Assembly: GCF_023168325.1 (NCBI RefSeq)
Contig: NZ_AP025688.1
Location: 4,030,001 to 4,094,000, forward strand
DNA length: 64,000 nucleotides
Direction of reading: 5' to 3'
From: Tsukamurella sp. PLM1
Lineage (GTDB): Bacteria; Actinomycetota; Actinomycetes; Mycobacteriales; Mycobacteriaceae
Positions 9,273 through 18,932 of the stretch are shown here, one piece after another. How positions within the stretch are numbered: the first letter of the stretch is position 1; each line of letters opens with the position of its first letter. The position numbers were made by a program, and so were the translations under genes. The notes beneath the pieces were generated by a model, which saw only the letters and a program-made list of their open reading frames with translations, did not search any database and was not told where the DNA came from.

Positions 9273-10417
9273 GCACCGGCCCTCACGCTGTCATCGTCGG
9301 GGCCGGACACGCTGGATTCGCGGCCGCGGCCGCCCTTCGGGACCGCGGATACACCGGCTCCGTGACGCTCCTCGGCGACGAGGACTCCATGCCCTATCAG
9401 CGGCCACCGCTGTCCAAGGGGTACCTGCTCGGGAAGGTCGAGCAACGTCGCCTGGCGTTCCGGCCCGAGAGCTTCTACACCCGACACGACATCACGCTCC
9501 GGACCGGCGTCGCCGCGACCGGCATCGACCGCGCCGGACGGAGCGTCCACCTGGACTCCGGCGAACGGGTCCCGTACGACACCCTCATCCTGGCGACCGG
9601 TGCCCGGCCGCGCCGGCTCGACATACCGGGCCTCGACCTCGAGGCGGTCGCAACGCTGCGCACGCTCGCCGACGTCGACGCCCTCGCGCCCCGCCTGGCC
9701 GGCGCGACGAGGCTGGCGATCGTGGGCGGCGGATTCATCGGCCTCGAACTCGCCGCCGTCGCCGCGTCGAAGGGGATCGACACGGTCGTCCTGGAGTCGG
9801 CCGACCGGCTCCTGCAGCGCTCACTGTCGGAACCCACCTCCGCGCACGTCGCACGCGCGCAGCGCTCCTGGGGGACCGAGATCCGAACCGGGGCGCGCGT
9901 GCGGGGCTTCGCCGCCGACGGCCCCTCGGTCCGCATCGACCTCGGCGACGACGAGGTGCGCGCCGACCTCGTGGTCGTGGGCGTCGGCGCGGTGCCCAAC
10001 GTCGACCTGGCGGCCGACGCCGGCCTCGCCGTGGACGACGGGGTCCTGGTCGACACCCATCTCCGGACCTGCGATCCGGCCGTCTTCGCGATCGGCGACT
10101 GCGCCCGGTTCACCACCGCGGACGGAAGCACCCGACGGCGCGAATCCGTGCAGAACGCCACCGACCAGGCGCGGGCCGTCGCCCGCACCGTGACCGGCGA
10201 TCCCACCCCGTACCAGGCCCTTCCGTGGTTCTGGAGCGACCAGCACGACCTCAAACTGCAGATCGCCGGGGACGGCACGGGGCACGACGAGGCGAGGATC
10301 GTCGGCGACCCGTCGACGGGCTCGTTCTCGACGAGCTGCTACCGCGAGGGGCGGCTCGTCGCGGTGGAGTCGATCAACGACCCCACTGCGCACGTCGCCG
10401 CCCGAAAGCAACTCTGA
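9269..10417 (+). CDS. FAD-dependent ferredoxin reductase (putidaredoxin reductase type)
   Basis: This 382-residue pyridine-nucleotide disulfide-oxidoreductase fold carries an N-terminal FAD motif (VIVGAGHAGFAAA), a second GxGxxG for NAD(P)H at ~residue 150 (LAIVGGGFIGLELAA), the FAD-binding FAIGDCA motif at ~270, and a C-terminal Reductase_C domain. It belongs to the group that reduces [2Fe-2S] ferredoxins for P450s and dioxygenases. Its GTG start overlaps the ferredoxin stop. Together with the two preceding genes it makes a complete class I P450 electron chain. Confidence 0.92.
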   Translation: MSTGPHAVIVGAGHAGFAAAAALRDRGYTGSVTLLGDEDSMPYQRPPLSKGYLLGKVEQRRLAFRPESFYTRHDITLRTGVAATGIDRAGRSVHLDSGERVPYDTLILATGARPRRLDIPGLDLEAVATLRTLADVDALAPRLAGATRLAIVGGGFIGLELAAVAASKGIDTVVLESADRLLQRSLSEPTSAHVARAQRSWGTEIRTGARVRGFAADGPSVRIDLGDDEVRADLVVVGVGAVPNVDLAADAGLAVDDGVLVDTHLRTCDPAVFAIGDCARFTTADGSTRRRESVQNATDQARAVARTVTGDPTPYQALPWFWSDQHDLKLQIAGDGTGHDEARIVGDPSTGSFSTSCYREGRLVAVESINDPTAHVAARKQL

Positions 10418-10466
10418 GGCGGCGCCGCAGCGGCGCCGCGCGAATCCGAAGGAGAGAACCGAGACA

Positions 10467-11548
10467 ATGTCACAGCACGTCCGCGGCGTGATCGCCCGCG
10501 CTCCCGGAGCCCCCGTCGAGCTCACCACGATCGTCATCCCCTCCCCGGTCCCGGCGAGGTCGTGGTGGACATCGCCGCATGCGGGGTCTGCCACACCGAC
10601 CTCACCTACCGGGAGGGCGGCATCACCGACGAGTTCCCGTTCCTGCTGGGCCATGAGGCCGCGGGCACCGTCGAATCGGTCGGCGAGGGCGTCTCCACGG
10701 TCCAGCCGGGCGACTTCGTCATCCTCAACTGGCGAGCCGTGTGCGGGCAGTGCCGGGCCTGCAGGCGCGGGCGCCCGCAGTACTGCTTCGACACCCACAA
10801 CGCCACGCAGAAGATGACGCTGGAGGACGGCACGGAACTGACGCCGGCGCTGGGGATCGGCGCCTTCGCGGATAAGACCCTGGTCCACGAGGGGCAGTGC
10901 ACCATCGTCGACGAAGCCGATCCCGCCGTGGTCGGCCTGCTCGGCTGCGGCGTGATGGCCGGACTCGGTGCGGCCGTCAACACCGGCGGCGTCGGACGCG
11001 GCGACTCGGTCGCCGTGATCGGGTGCGGCGGCGTCGGTGACGCCGCGATCATGGGCGCCCGGTTGACCGGCGCGACCAAGATCATCGCCGTGGACCTCGA
11101 GGCGGACAAGCTAGCCGCGGCGACGGCGCTGGGCGCGACGCACACGGTCGACGCATCGCGGGAGGACGCCGTCGAGGCGATCCGGCAGGCGACCGGCGGC
11201 TTCGGTGCCGACGTCGTGATCGACGCCGTCGGCCGACCGGAGACCTGGAAGCAGGCGTTCTACGCCCGCGACCTCGCCGGAACCGTCGTCCTCGTCGGGG
11301 TGCCGACGCCGGCCATGACGCTGGAGATGCCCCTGGTCGATTTCTTCAGCCGCGGCGGCGCGCTGAAGTCGAGCTGGTACGGCGATTGCCTTCCCGACCG
11401 CGACTTCCCCATGCTGGTGGACCTGTACCGGCAGGGCCGGTTGCCGCTCGAGCGGTTCGTGACCGAACGTGTCGGGCTCGGCGACGTCGAGGAATCGTTC
11501 GAACGACTGCACCGGGGCTCGGTGCTCCGGTCCGTGGTCGAGCTGTGA
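10467..11548 (+). CDS. mscR: S-(hydroxymethyl)mycothiol dehydrogenase (frame broken near 10545)
   Basis: The protein is a zinc-dependent class III-type alcohol dehydrogenase of ~361 residues. The N-terminus [19 protein letters not shown] is in one frame. The rest ([23 protein letters not shown]...) is in the -1 frame, with a base apparently lost in the CCCC run around 10545. Zinc ligands are visible in ACGVCHTD, in GHEAAGTVE and in the structural [15 protein letters not shown] cluster. Sequence blocks such as [31 protein letters not shown] match the mycothiol-dependent formaldehyde dehydrogenase of mycobacteria (MscR/AdhE2). It oxidises the formaldehyde-mycothiol adduct with NAD+. Its position in a P450 operon suggests it disposes of formaldehyde released by demethylation. 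Confidence 0.85.
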
Positions 11549-12174
11549 CCGGCGCCGGTATCGAGCTCGTCGAAACCAGCGGTGTGTTCGCCCTCGACGG
11601 GGGTACATGGGAAGTCAGTAACAACATCTGGCTGATCGGCGACGATCGGGAGGTGCTCATCGTCGACGCCTCCCACGAGGCGGGACCGATCGTCGAGGCG
11701 GTCGGTGATCGCGACGTGATCGCCATCGTGTGCACGCACGCACACAACGACCACATCACCGTTGCGCCGGAGCTCGCCGCTCACTACGGCGCACCGATCC
11801 GGCTGCACCCCGCGGACCGACCGCTGTGGGACTCGAGCCACCCGGGCGAGAAGTACGCTCCGCTGACCGACGGTGAGCGGATCGTCGTCGCCGGCGTCGA
11901 AGTCCGGGTGATCCACACTGCGGGGCACAGTCCCGGCTCCGTGTGCCTGCACGCACCACAGCTCGATTCCCTGTTCTCGGGAGACACGCTGTTCTCCGGC
12001 GGCCCAGGGGCCACGGGCAGGTCGCTCTCCGATTTCCCGACGATCATCGATTCCATCAGGAGCCGACTACTACCGCTGCCGCCCGACACCGTGGTCCGGC
12101 CGGGCCACGGTGCCTGCACCACGATCGGCGCCGAGGCGCCGCACCTCGGCGAATGGATCGCCCGAGGCTACTAG
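11545..12174 (+). CDS. MBL-fold hydrolase partner of mycothiol-dependent formaldehyde oxidation
   Basis: This 209-residue metallo-beta-lactamase-fold protein has the metal motif THAHNDH, then GHSPGS and SGDTLF, as in glyoxalase-II-like thioesterases. It starts at GTG 11545, overlapping the stop of the mscR-like gene (GTGA). In mycobacteria an MBL protein also follows mscR, and hydrolysis of an S-formylmycothiol-type thioester is the commonly suggested role. I infer the same here. No signal peptide is seen. Confidence 0.75.
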   Translation: MTGAGIELVETSGVFALDGGTWEVSNNIWLIGDDREVLIVDASHEAGPIVEAVGDRDVIAIVCTHAHNDHITVAPELAAHYGAPIRLHPADRPLWDSSHPGEKYAPLTDGERIVVAGVEVRVIHTAGHSPGSVCLHAPQLDSLFSGDTLFSGGPGATGRSLSDFPTIIDSIRSRLLPLPPDTVVRPGHGACTTIGAEAPHLGEWIARGY

Positions 12175-12260
12175 TGGCCGGGGCCGCACTCCGTCGTCGT
12201 CGCCGGTCGGACTCGCGGCCGGCGACGCAGGCGTGCCTCTCCCGGGACGAGTACCGGCCG

Positions 12261-13114
12261 TCAGGCAGTCACCTGCTCGACGAAGGACAACTGGGACAGC
12301 GCGTACTCGCGGGCACGCGTGTGCAGCTCGATGGAGTGGCCGACGCCGCGCATCAGGCGCACGTCGACGGGTCCGGCCGTGAAGTGCCGGGCGAGCGCCG
12401 CCCGCGCCTCACTGTCGGAGCGCCAGATCTTGTCGTACTCGCCGAAGGTCACCCGAACCGGCGCGGCGACCGCAGCCCCCACGTCGGGCAGTCGATCAGC
12501 CCAGTCGACCACGTCGTAGAGCTCGGGCATCGGCATCGGGCGCAGCAGTTCGCCGTCGCGGGCCACGTGGGCCGGCGTGAACGAACCGTCGGGCCCGAGC
12601 ATGACACCGGCGTGGGCCTCGGCCGGCAGCTCGATCGCCGGGGCGTCACCGCGCAGGCCGCCCCACATCTCTCGGATTCCCGGCTGCCAGAGCTCGCCGA
12701 GGCCGCTGACCTCGACGCCGGCGGGTGGCGTCGCGGTCTTCGTGGCCGTGAGCAGCGCGAGCATGCCGCCGATCGAATGACCGACGAGGACCGGGGCCGG
12801 CCGTACCGAGTCCGCAGTGCGTCCACCGCCGCCGCGAGGACGGTGGACTGCGCGTCGAAGCCGAACAGTTCAGCGGGGACCGCCGCGCTGCCGCCGTAGC
12901 CCGGCCGGTCGATCGCGACGATCGTGTACCCGAGGCTCGGGGCGAGGGCCAGCAGCGAGTCCGCGCCTGCGTGGAAGTACTCGGAATCGTACGTTCCGCC
13001 GTGAATCGCGACGATCAGGGCTCGCGGCTCGCCCGGGGACTCGGCGACGCGTGCCGCGAGCGGAACGCCTGCGGCGTCGATGGTGGTGGAGAAGACTGCG
13101 GAGGTGGTCGTCAT
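12261..13114 (-). CDS. Alpha/beta hydrolase (frame broken near 12798)
   Basis: Joined, the protein is ~284 residues. The N-terminal frame (MTTTSAVFSTTIDAAGVPLA...) has the oxyanion region IHGGTYDSEYF and the strand IVAIDRPGYGGSA. It should lead into a VGHSIGGML nucleophile elbow, but one base seems missing in a GGCCCC run at ~12798. The remainder (MLALLTATKTA...) is in the -1 frame and includes a late GVGHSIE catalytic-His region. AAGGAG precedes ATG 13114. It is divergent from the aryl-AMP ligase. A truncated homologue occupies the equivalent end of cluster 2 (50746-51026), so it belongs to the cluster. Ester or thioester hydrolysis is possible; the substrate is unknown. Confidence 0.7.
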
Positions 13115-13226
13115 GATGTGGTGCTCCTTGACTGGTCGACGCGGACGGTGGCCGGCCGGCGTTCGCGAGTGAGATTACGCCGATGGTGAACTTTCGTCGG
13201 CAATGTCAAGAAACCCCGCCGACCCC

Positions 13227-13262
13227 TTGTGTGTCAACAGGCATGTTGATAAATTGACGAAT
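13227..13262 (+). promoter_or_regulatory. Promoter with palindromic operator for the cluster 1 aryl-AMP ligase
   Basis: The palindrome TGTCAACA-ggca-TGTTGATA lies at 13232-13251, starting at the end of a -35-like TTGTGT (13227-13232) and ending at the start of a -10-like TAAATT (13250-13255) with a 17-bp spacer. The ATG at 13263 falls where transcription would start, so the mRNA is probably leaderless. The same arrangement, including CCCCTTGTGT before it and TATGTCAG after it, is found in mirror image at 49343-49386 before the second ligase. A TetR protein of the clusters is the likely ligand-responsive binder. Confidence 0.65.
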
Positions 13263-14963
13263 ATGTCAGAGAACGATGTGCAGTCCTCCACCCGCTCGGC
13301 GCACGAGGCCGGGTTGGTCTCCTATCCCGACGACGTCGTCGCCCGGTACCGGGCGGACGGCCTGTGGCGCGGCAGGTCGCTGCCCGACGAGCTGACCGAC
13401 GCGCTCGCCCGGTTCGCCGACCGCCCTTACCTCATCACGCCGGAGGTCCGGTGGACTCACGGTGAGCTGCTCGTCCGGGCGCGGGCGTTCGGCGCCGGCC
13501 TGCTCGCAGGCACCGAGCTGGAGCCGGGCGAGCCGGTCATGTTCCAGATGGGGAATGTGGCCGAGACCGTCGTGGCCTACCTGGGCGCCCTGATCGCGGG
13601 ACTGCGCCCGGTGTGCACCCTCCCGCAGCACGGCGAGCGCGAGATCGGCCTGCTCGCCCAGCACGTGGGCGCCCGCGCGACGATCGTGCAGGCGGACCAC
13701 GGCGCCGGCGAAGCCCTCGCCGTCGCCCGCGCGCTGCACGCCTCCGGAACACTGCCGGTGGTCGTGGTGACCCGCGGCGACGCGATCGGGGACACCCCCA
13801 CCCTGGAGCGCCTGTCGGAGATCGGCGCCGCCGCACCCGCGCCGCCCGCCGTGGATCCTGCGCAGATCGCGGTCTTCCAGCTCTCCGGAGGGACCACCGG
13901 CCTGCCCAAGGTGGCCGCCCGGCAGCACGAGGAGTACGTCTACAACTCCCGCGCGTGGGCGGAGGCGATGAGCTACGACGGCGCCACCAAGGTGCTCTAC
14001 CCGCTGCCCGTGATGCACAACGCGGGCATCGGCCTGGCCGTGCAGCCCACGATCCTGGCGGGCGCGCAGCTGGTCCTCGCCCCCTCCGCGAAGACCTCCG
14101 ACATCCTCGACCTCATCGCCGCCGAGCGCCCCACCTCGCTGCCGCTGGTGCCGCCCGCCGTCGCCGTGCGGCTGCTCGAGGATCCGCGTAGCGCCTCCAC
14201 CGATCTGACCTCCATCGAGGATTTCGTGGTCGGCGGTCAGGCGCTGCCGGAGGAGGTCTCCGAGCGACTGCGGGATGAGCTGGGCATCGCCGTCCGCCAG
14301 ATGTTCGGCATGGCCGAGGGGATGTTCTTCGTGACCCCGACCGGGGCCGGCGAGAGCGTGCGGCACCACAGCGTGGGCGCCCCCGTCTCGCCCGGCGACG
14401 AAGTGCGGATCGCCGAGATCGGCAGCGACGATCCGGTGGCGCCCGGCGAGATCGGCGAGTTCTGCGCCCGCGGTCCGTACACGATCCGCGGCTACTATCG
14501 CGCGGAGCAGCACAACCGCGACGGGTTCAGCGCGGACGGCTACTACCGTACGGGCGACCTCGCCCGCGCCCACGAGATCGGCGGCGTCACGGTCTACTCG
14601 ATCGAGGGCCGGATCAAGGACGTGATCAACCGCGGCGTCGAGAAGATCCACGCCGAGGAGGTCGAGGAGGTCATGCTGCGCCACCCCGACGTCGTCAGCG
14701 CCGCGCTGGTCGCGATGCCCGACCCCGTCCTCGGCGAACGCGCGTGCGCCTACCTCATCGTGGACGACGGGGCCGAGGCGCCGACCGTCGCGACGCTCGG
14801 CGAGTTCCTCCTGGGGCAGGGTCTCGCGAAGTACAAGCTGCCCGAGCGGGTCGAGGTGGTGACCGAGTTCCCGCTGTCCAACGTCGGCAAGGTGTCGAAG
14901 AAGGACCTCCGCGAACGCATCGCGGAGCGGCTCGCCGCGGACCTCCCCACCGCCGCGCGATAA
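13263..14963 (+). CDS. Aryl-AMP ligase (2,3-dihydroxybenzoate/salicylate-AMP ligase type), cluster 1
   Basis: This 566-residue ANL-superfamily enzyme has the N-terminal YPDDVVARYRADGLWRGRSL typical of DhbE/EntE-type aryl-acid ligases, the P-loop QLSGGTTGLPK at ~207-216, MFGMAEG (A5), the YRTGDLAR motif (A7) and the C-terminal lysine in NVGKVSKKDLRE (A10). It should adenylate an ortho-hydroxy or similar aryl acid. No carrier protein is nearby, so transfer to CoA is likely, as in the salicylate route of Streptomyces (sdg genes). It is followed 25 bp later by the FAD hydroxylase. The paralogue at 47645-49345 is very similar throughout. ATG 13263 was chosen because it matches the paralogue start and follows the promoter directly. 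Confidence 0.85.
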   Translation: MSENDVQSSTRSAHEAGLVSYPDDVVARYRADGLWRGRSLPDELTDALARFADRPYLITPEVRWTHGELLVRARAFGAGLLAGTELEPGEPVMFQMGNVAETVVAYLGALIAGLRPVCTLPQHGEREIGLLAQHVGARATIVQADHGAGEALAVARALHASGTLPVVVVTRGDAIGDTPTLERLSEIGAAAPAPPAVDPAQIAVFQLSGGTTGLPKVAARQHEEYVYNSRAWAEAMSYDGATKVLYPLPVMHNAGIGLAVQPTILAGAQLVLAPSAKTSDILDLIAAERPTSLPLVPPAVAVRLLEDPRSASTDLTSIEDFVVGGQALPEEVSERLRDELGIAVRQMFGMAEGMFFVTPTGAGESVRHHSVGAPVSPGDEVRIAEIGSDDPVAPGEIGEFCARGPYTIRGYYRAEQHNRDGFSADGYYRTGDLARAHEIGGVTVYSIEGRIKDVINRGVEKIHAEEVEEVMLRHPDVVSAALVAMPDPVLGERACAYLIVDDGAEAPTVATLGEFLLGQGLAKYKLPERVEVVTEFPLSNVGKVSKKDLRERIAERLAADLPTAAR

Positions 14964-14988
14964 GCCCCGACAGCCGAAAGGAACAGGA

Positions 14989-16532
14989 ATGACCAACCAG
15001 CCCCTCCCCGGCCGGACCGTCGCGATCATCGGTGGCGGGCCCGCCGGCCTCGCCGCAGGCCGGCTGATCAAGCTCGCCGACCCGAACGCTCAGGTCACCG
15101 TGTACGAGCGCACGGACAGCAGCACCGAGACGTTCGGTTTCGGCGTCGGCCTCACCGAGGCCACGATGAGCAATCTCGCGAAGGTGGACCCGCAGACCGC
15201 GGACCGGATGCGCGAGGTCAGTCACGGCGGCCACTCGCTGGTGCTGCGCACCGACGCCGGTGACGTAGGCCTGCACGGCGCACGAAACCTCGCCATCGGC
15301 CGCGCGGTGCTGCTGGAGGTGCTCACCAAGGCGGCGCTCGAGGTGGGCGTCGAGATCCGTAGCGGCGTGAAAGCGGGCCTCGACGACGTCTCGGCCGACG
15401 TCGTCGTCGCCGCCGACGGGGCCCGCAGCGCCGTCCGAGACGCGGTGGCGGACGAACTCGGGGTGCACGTCGACTACGGTCGCCTCCACTTCATGTGGTG
15501 CGGAACCGATTTCGCCGTCGACAACGCCAACTTCACCTGGCGCGGCGACGGCGACGAGCTGTTCGTGGTGCACGCGTACCCCTACGCCGACGACCGCAGC
15601 ACCTTCCTGATCGAGGCCGACGACATCACCTGGGAGGCGGCGGGGCTCGCGGCCAACGCCGCCGCGACGCCCGCGGGAGAGTCGGACACCGCGAGCCTGA
15701 AACACCTCGAGCGGGTGTTCGCCCGCGAGCTGAACGGCGGCGAGCTGCTGGCCAATCGCACCCGCTGGGCGCAGTTCCCCACCGTGACACTGGACCGCTG
15801 GTCCACCGGCAATGTGGTGCTGATCGGCGACGCCGCGCACACCGCGCACTACACCATCGGATCCGGCACCAAGCTGGCGATCGAGGACGCCATCGCCCTC
15901 GCTGCCGCACTCGCCGCGCACGAGGATACGGGCGCGGCCTTCGCAGCCTACGAGGCCGCGCGTCGCCCCTCGGTACAGCGGTTCAAGCATCTCGCCGCCC
16001 GCTCGCAGAACTGGTGGACCAGCTTCCGCGAGCGCGCCGGCACGGCGCCGGAGGCCACCGCGCTGTCGTACATGACCCGCGCCGGCAACCTGGGGATCGG
16101 CCACTACGCTGCCGAGTTCCCCGAAGCGGCCACCGTCGCGCTGCGCGCCCTGGGCGGCGAGCCGGCGGGGGACTGGGACGCCGTCGACGACTGGGTCCTG
16201 GGCCTTCCGCTCGAGACCGAGGCGCTCCGCGCACCGTCGAAGATCGTGACGGCGGAACAGCTCCCGGATGCTACCCGCGTGGAATGGAGCGGCGCCGCCG
16301 CGTGGGAGACGGGGCACGACGACTTCGTCGTGGCCGCGGCCGCAGGGAGGCCCCCGTGGTGGTGGTCGGCGGACCGTCAGACCACGCGGCGGTGGGTGCG
16401 CGCATCGACCTTGCCGAGCGGATCCGTTGGGCGGGCAAGACGGTGGTGCTCGAGATCCCGGAGGCCCTGCGGCCGGAGGCCGCGGCGGCGGTCGCCGTGG
16501 GGCGGGCCGACGCCGTCGTGCTCACGGCATGA
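14989..16532 (+). CDS. FAD-dependent aryl-CoA hydroxylase (salicylyl-CoA 5-hydroxylase-like), cluster 1; frame broken near 16345
   Basis: The first ~450 residues read as a group A flavoprotein monooxygenase: AIIGGGPAGLAAGRLI (FAD), VVVAADGARSAVR (DG motif), and GDAAHTAHYTIGSGTKLAIEDA (GD motif, ~280-300). The AHTAH...IGSGTKLALEDAI block and the FxVGLTEAT start resemble salicylyl-CoA 5-hydroxylase and anthraniloyl-CoA monooxygenase rather than free-acid hydroxylases. The last ~65 residues (APVVVVGGPSDHAAVGARIDL...ADAVVLTA) are in the -1 frame and match the C-terminus of the cluster 2 paralogue, so a base is missing around 16345. GAAAGGAACAGG precedes ATG 14989. It probably hydroxylates the ring of the activated aryl acid. 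Confidence 0.8.
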
Positions 16533-16574
16533 GCTTCCCGGCGGCCGAGCCCGCCGGGGGATAGGGTCGTCGAC

Positions 16575-17271
16575 ATGTCGACAGTGGAGAGAACGGGCCG
16601 CGGGTCGCGCCGCAGGACCTGATCGTGAGCGACGTGCTGGACGCTGCGACCGGTCTGTTCGCGGTGAAGGGCTACGACGCGACCAGCCTGCAGGACATCG
16701 CGGACGCGGTCGGCGTGTCCCGGCCCGCGCTCTACCACTACCTCAGCAGCAAGGAAGACCTCCTCGTGATGCTGGTGGAGCGGGTTTCACGGGACCTCGC
16801 CGACGTGATCGAGGAACTGCGCAAGCGCTCCGACCTCGCGCCGACGGAGAAGATCACGCTGCTCACCGAGCAGCTCGTGCAGCAGCGCGCGGAGCACCCG
16901 AGCCAGTTCCGGATACTCGATCGCTCCGAAATGATGCTGCCGGAGGAGGCCGGCGCCGAGCACGCCCGCGCCAAGCGCCGGTGCTGCGCGAGACCATCGC
17001 CATCATCGAGGAGGGCGTCAAGCAGGGGGAGTTCGTGCCCGTCGACGCCCGCACCGCCGCCCTGAGCCTGCTCGGCATGTGCAATTGGGTGGCCTGGTGG
17101 GCGCGGCCCGCCGACGCCGTCGAGGTCAAGTCGATCGTAAGCACCGTCACGGCCCTCGCCCGTCGCATGCTGTGCGTCCCCGACTCCGGTGACGGCGACG
17201 GTGGCGGCGGTCCCGCCGCCCTGCTGCAGGGGATCCGGGACCGGCTCGACCGGCTCGAACCGCTGATCTGA
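16575..17271 (+). CDS. TetR-family regulator of cluster 1 (frame breaks near 16617 and 16981)
   Basis: Alignment by eye with the intact paralogue at 42900-43595 shows one gene read in three frames: MSTVERTGRGSRRR, then LIVSDVLDAATGLFAVKGYDATSLQDIADAVGVSRPALYHYLSS (the helix-turn-helix), then VLRETIAIIEEGVKQGEFVPVDARTAALSLLGMCNWVAWW. Each step fits a single lost base. The ligand domain resembles TetR_C proteins of the KstR2-like group. It follows the hydroxylase by 42 bp in the same direction. It is the best candidate for binding the shared TGTCAACA-N4-TGTTGAYA palindromes, because both clusters carry one copy of this regulator. Confidence 0.8.
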
Positions 17272-17298
17272 GATCGCGCACCACAACTGAACATCCCG

Positions 17299-17327
17299 CT
17301 CGCCCGGCCGCAGGACGGCCGGGCGAG
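17299..17327 (+). terminator. Hairpin after the TetR gene
   Basis: CTCGCCCGGCCG-cagga-CGGCCGGGCGAG is a perfect 12-bp stem with a 5-base loop, 27 bases after the TetR stop. No U-tract follows, which is common for high-GC actinobacterial hairpins. It separates the ligase-hydroxylase-TetR unit from the next promoter. Confidence 0.6.
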
Positions 17328-17353
17328 TGCCGTTCTGCGGTCGGCGTCGGCGT

Positions 17354-17401
17354 CATGTTTTGAACATGACTGTTGACAATTGGACGGTAGTGTCGAATAC
17401 T
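17354..17401 (+). promoter_or_regulatory. Promoter and operator of the maleate-isomerase operon, cluster 1
   Basis: TTGACA (17373-17378) and AATACT (17396-17401) are spaced 17 bp, with GTCG before the -10. The same TTGACAATT...GTCGAATACTGG pattern precedes the paralogous operon at 42800-42772. The -35 lies in the right arm of TTTGAACA-tgac-TGTTGACA, a variant of the cluster operator. A separate perfect repeat, CATGTT-ttg-AACATG, is at 17354-17368. Confidence 0.6.
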
Positions 17402-17434
17402 GGAGGGGTACAGCGAGCCCACGCAAGGAGCACC

Positions 17435-18205
17435 ATGAGCGTCAAGCCCATTCGGATCGGACTGATCGTCCCCAGCTCGAACGTCACCGTCGAGACGGAG
17501 ATGCCCCAGATCCTCGGCCGGCACCCGCAGGAGACCTTCACGTTCCACTCGAGCCGGATGCGCATGCAGAAGGTGTCGCCGGAGCAGCTGCGCGCCATGA
17601 ACACCCAGCGCGAGCGCTGCGTCATCGAGCTCGGCGACGCCGGTGTCGACGCGATGCTCTACGCCTGCCTCGTCGCGATCATGTCCACCGGCCTCGGCGA
17701 ACATCACGGCGTGGAGGCGAAGATCGCCGAGCAGCTCTCCGAGGGCGGCAGCGACGCCCGCGTGCTCTCCAGCGCCGGCGCCCTCGTGGACGCCCTGAAC
17801 GACATAGGCGCCACCCGGATCGCCGTCGTCACTCCCTACCTGCGCCCACTCGCCGAGCAGGTGATGGCGTACCTCGAGCACGAGGGCGTGACGGTGACCG
17901 ACTGGCGCGCCCTGGAGGTGGCGGACAACGCCGAGGTGGGCTGCATCCCTGGCGATCGCGTCATGGAGGCCGCGCGCAGTCTGGACCTGACCGGCGTCGA
18001 CGCGCTCGTGCTGTCCGCATGCGTGCAGATGCCGTCACTCGACCTGGTCCAGGCCGCCGAGGACGAATTCGGCATCCCGGTGATCACCGCCGCCACCGCA
18101 GGCGCCTACCGGATCCTGCGGTCGGTGGGCGCCACCGTCGACATCCCCGGCGCCGGTTCGCTGCTCCGCACCGATGCCGCCGCACCGGCCACCGCCGGAG
18201 CCTGA
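17435..18205 (+). CDS. Maleate cis-trans isomerase-like Asp/Glu racemase superfamily protein, cluster 1
   Basis: This 256-residue protein has the PSSNVTVETEMP start seen in maleate isomerases and arylmalonate decarboxylase relatives. Two cysteines, C78 (YACLVAIMS) and C196 (SACVQMPSLD), lie where maleate isomerase has its catalytic pair (Cys76/Cys194 in the Nocardia enzyme). The reaction would be maleate to fumarate, feeding the TCA cycle. AAGGAG precedes ATG 17435. It heads an operon with the VOC dioxygenase, the 81-residue protein and the hydrolase. A different acid with the same cis-diacid geometry is possible. Confidence 0.8.
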   Translation: MSVKPIRIGLIVPSSNVTVETEMPQILGRHPQETFTFHSSRMRMQKVSPEQLRAMNTQRERCVIELGDAGVDAMLYACLVAIMSTGLGEHHGVEAKIAEQLSEGGSDARVLSSAGALVDALNDIGATRIAVVTPYLRPLAEQVMAYLEHEGVTVTDWRALEVADNAEVGCIPGDRVMEAARSLDLTGVDALVLSACVQMPSLDLVQAAEDEFGIPVITAATAGAYRILRSVGATVDIPGAGSLLRTDAAAPATAGA

Positions 18206-18234
18206 CTCACCCGCTACCGGATAAGGAGAAAGAC

Positions 18235-18932
18235 ATGTCCGCCAGGACTTCCGAGCACCGCGTCCAGGGCGTCGACCACGCCGCCTTCCCGACCTTCGAC
18301 CCCGTCGGCACCGTGAACTTCTACAACGGCGTGCTCAAGTTCCCCATCGTCCACTCGATCTGCGCCGCCGGCTGGGGACCCGAGAACCACCCCGACTTCA
18401 TACACTTCTTCTTCGACATCGGTAACGGCGACCGGATGGCGTTCTTCTACTACTTCGGCCTCGAGCCGTTCGGGGATCAGACCGCGCCCGGCGACTCCTG
18501 GGCGCGGCTGCCCCAGGGCACTCCCGAATTCTTCAAGAACTCGCGCCACCTGGCGATCCACGTGGACAGCGAAGAGGATCTGCTCGAGTACCGCCGCCGC
18601 CTGGACGACTCGGACTGGCCGTGCGAGATGCAGGTGATGCACGAGACCATCGAGTCGATCTACACCCACGATCCCAACGGCTACATGGTCGAGATCACCC
18701 GGCCCTGCGGCCCGTGACGCCGCAGGAGGACCTCGACGCCGCGCTCACCCTGGAGGCGCTGTGCGACGTGGTCTCCGGCGGCGCACCCTCGATGGATGCC
18801 CTGCTGATGCGCAAGGCCGAGCTGATCGTGGAGAAGGCCGAGACGTGGGAGGAGCGGCAGCGTGAGCTCGCCGGCCTCACCGACGCCGGCGACGCAGCGT
18901 GGAACGCCGACGAGGAGGTCGAGGTCCGATGA
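18235..18932 (+). CDS. VOC-family ring-cleavage dioxygenase-like protein, cluster 1 (frame broken near 18703)
   Basis: This vicinal-oxygen-chelate protein has the expected metal ligands H15 (GVDHAAF), H105 (SRHLAIHVD) and E153 (YMVEITR), so iron- or manganese-dependent ring cleavage is plausible. The frame stops at 18717, but the paralogue (41304-41951) continues with ALRPVTAQEDLDAQLTLEAL, and the same helix-rich tail is present here in the -1 frame (ALRPVTPQEDLDAALTLEAL...), ending at 18932. One base is probably missing in CGGCCC. With the tail, the stop overlaps the start of the next gene (ATGA). It is not of the cupin gentisate-dioxygenase type. The real substrate is unknown. Confidence 0.75.

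Noticed and set aside
13266..15071. A 601-codon antisense frame across the aryl-AMP ligase.
   Set aside because: Composition is biased and no motifs are visible. The plus-strand ligase explains the region fully.
18235..18932. VOC protein as glyoxalase I.
   Set aside because: It has a His-His-Glu triad but also a long extra tail, and it lies in an aromatic cluster; mycothiol-type glyoxalase context is absent.
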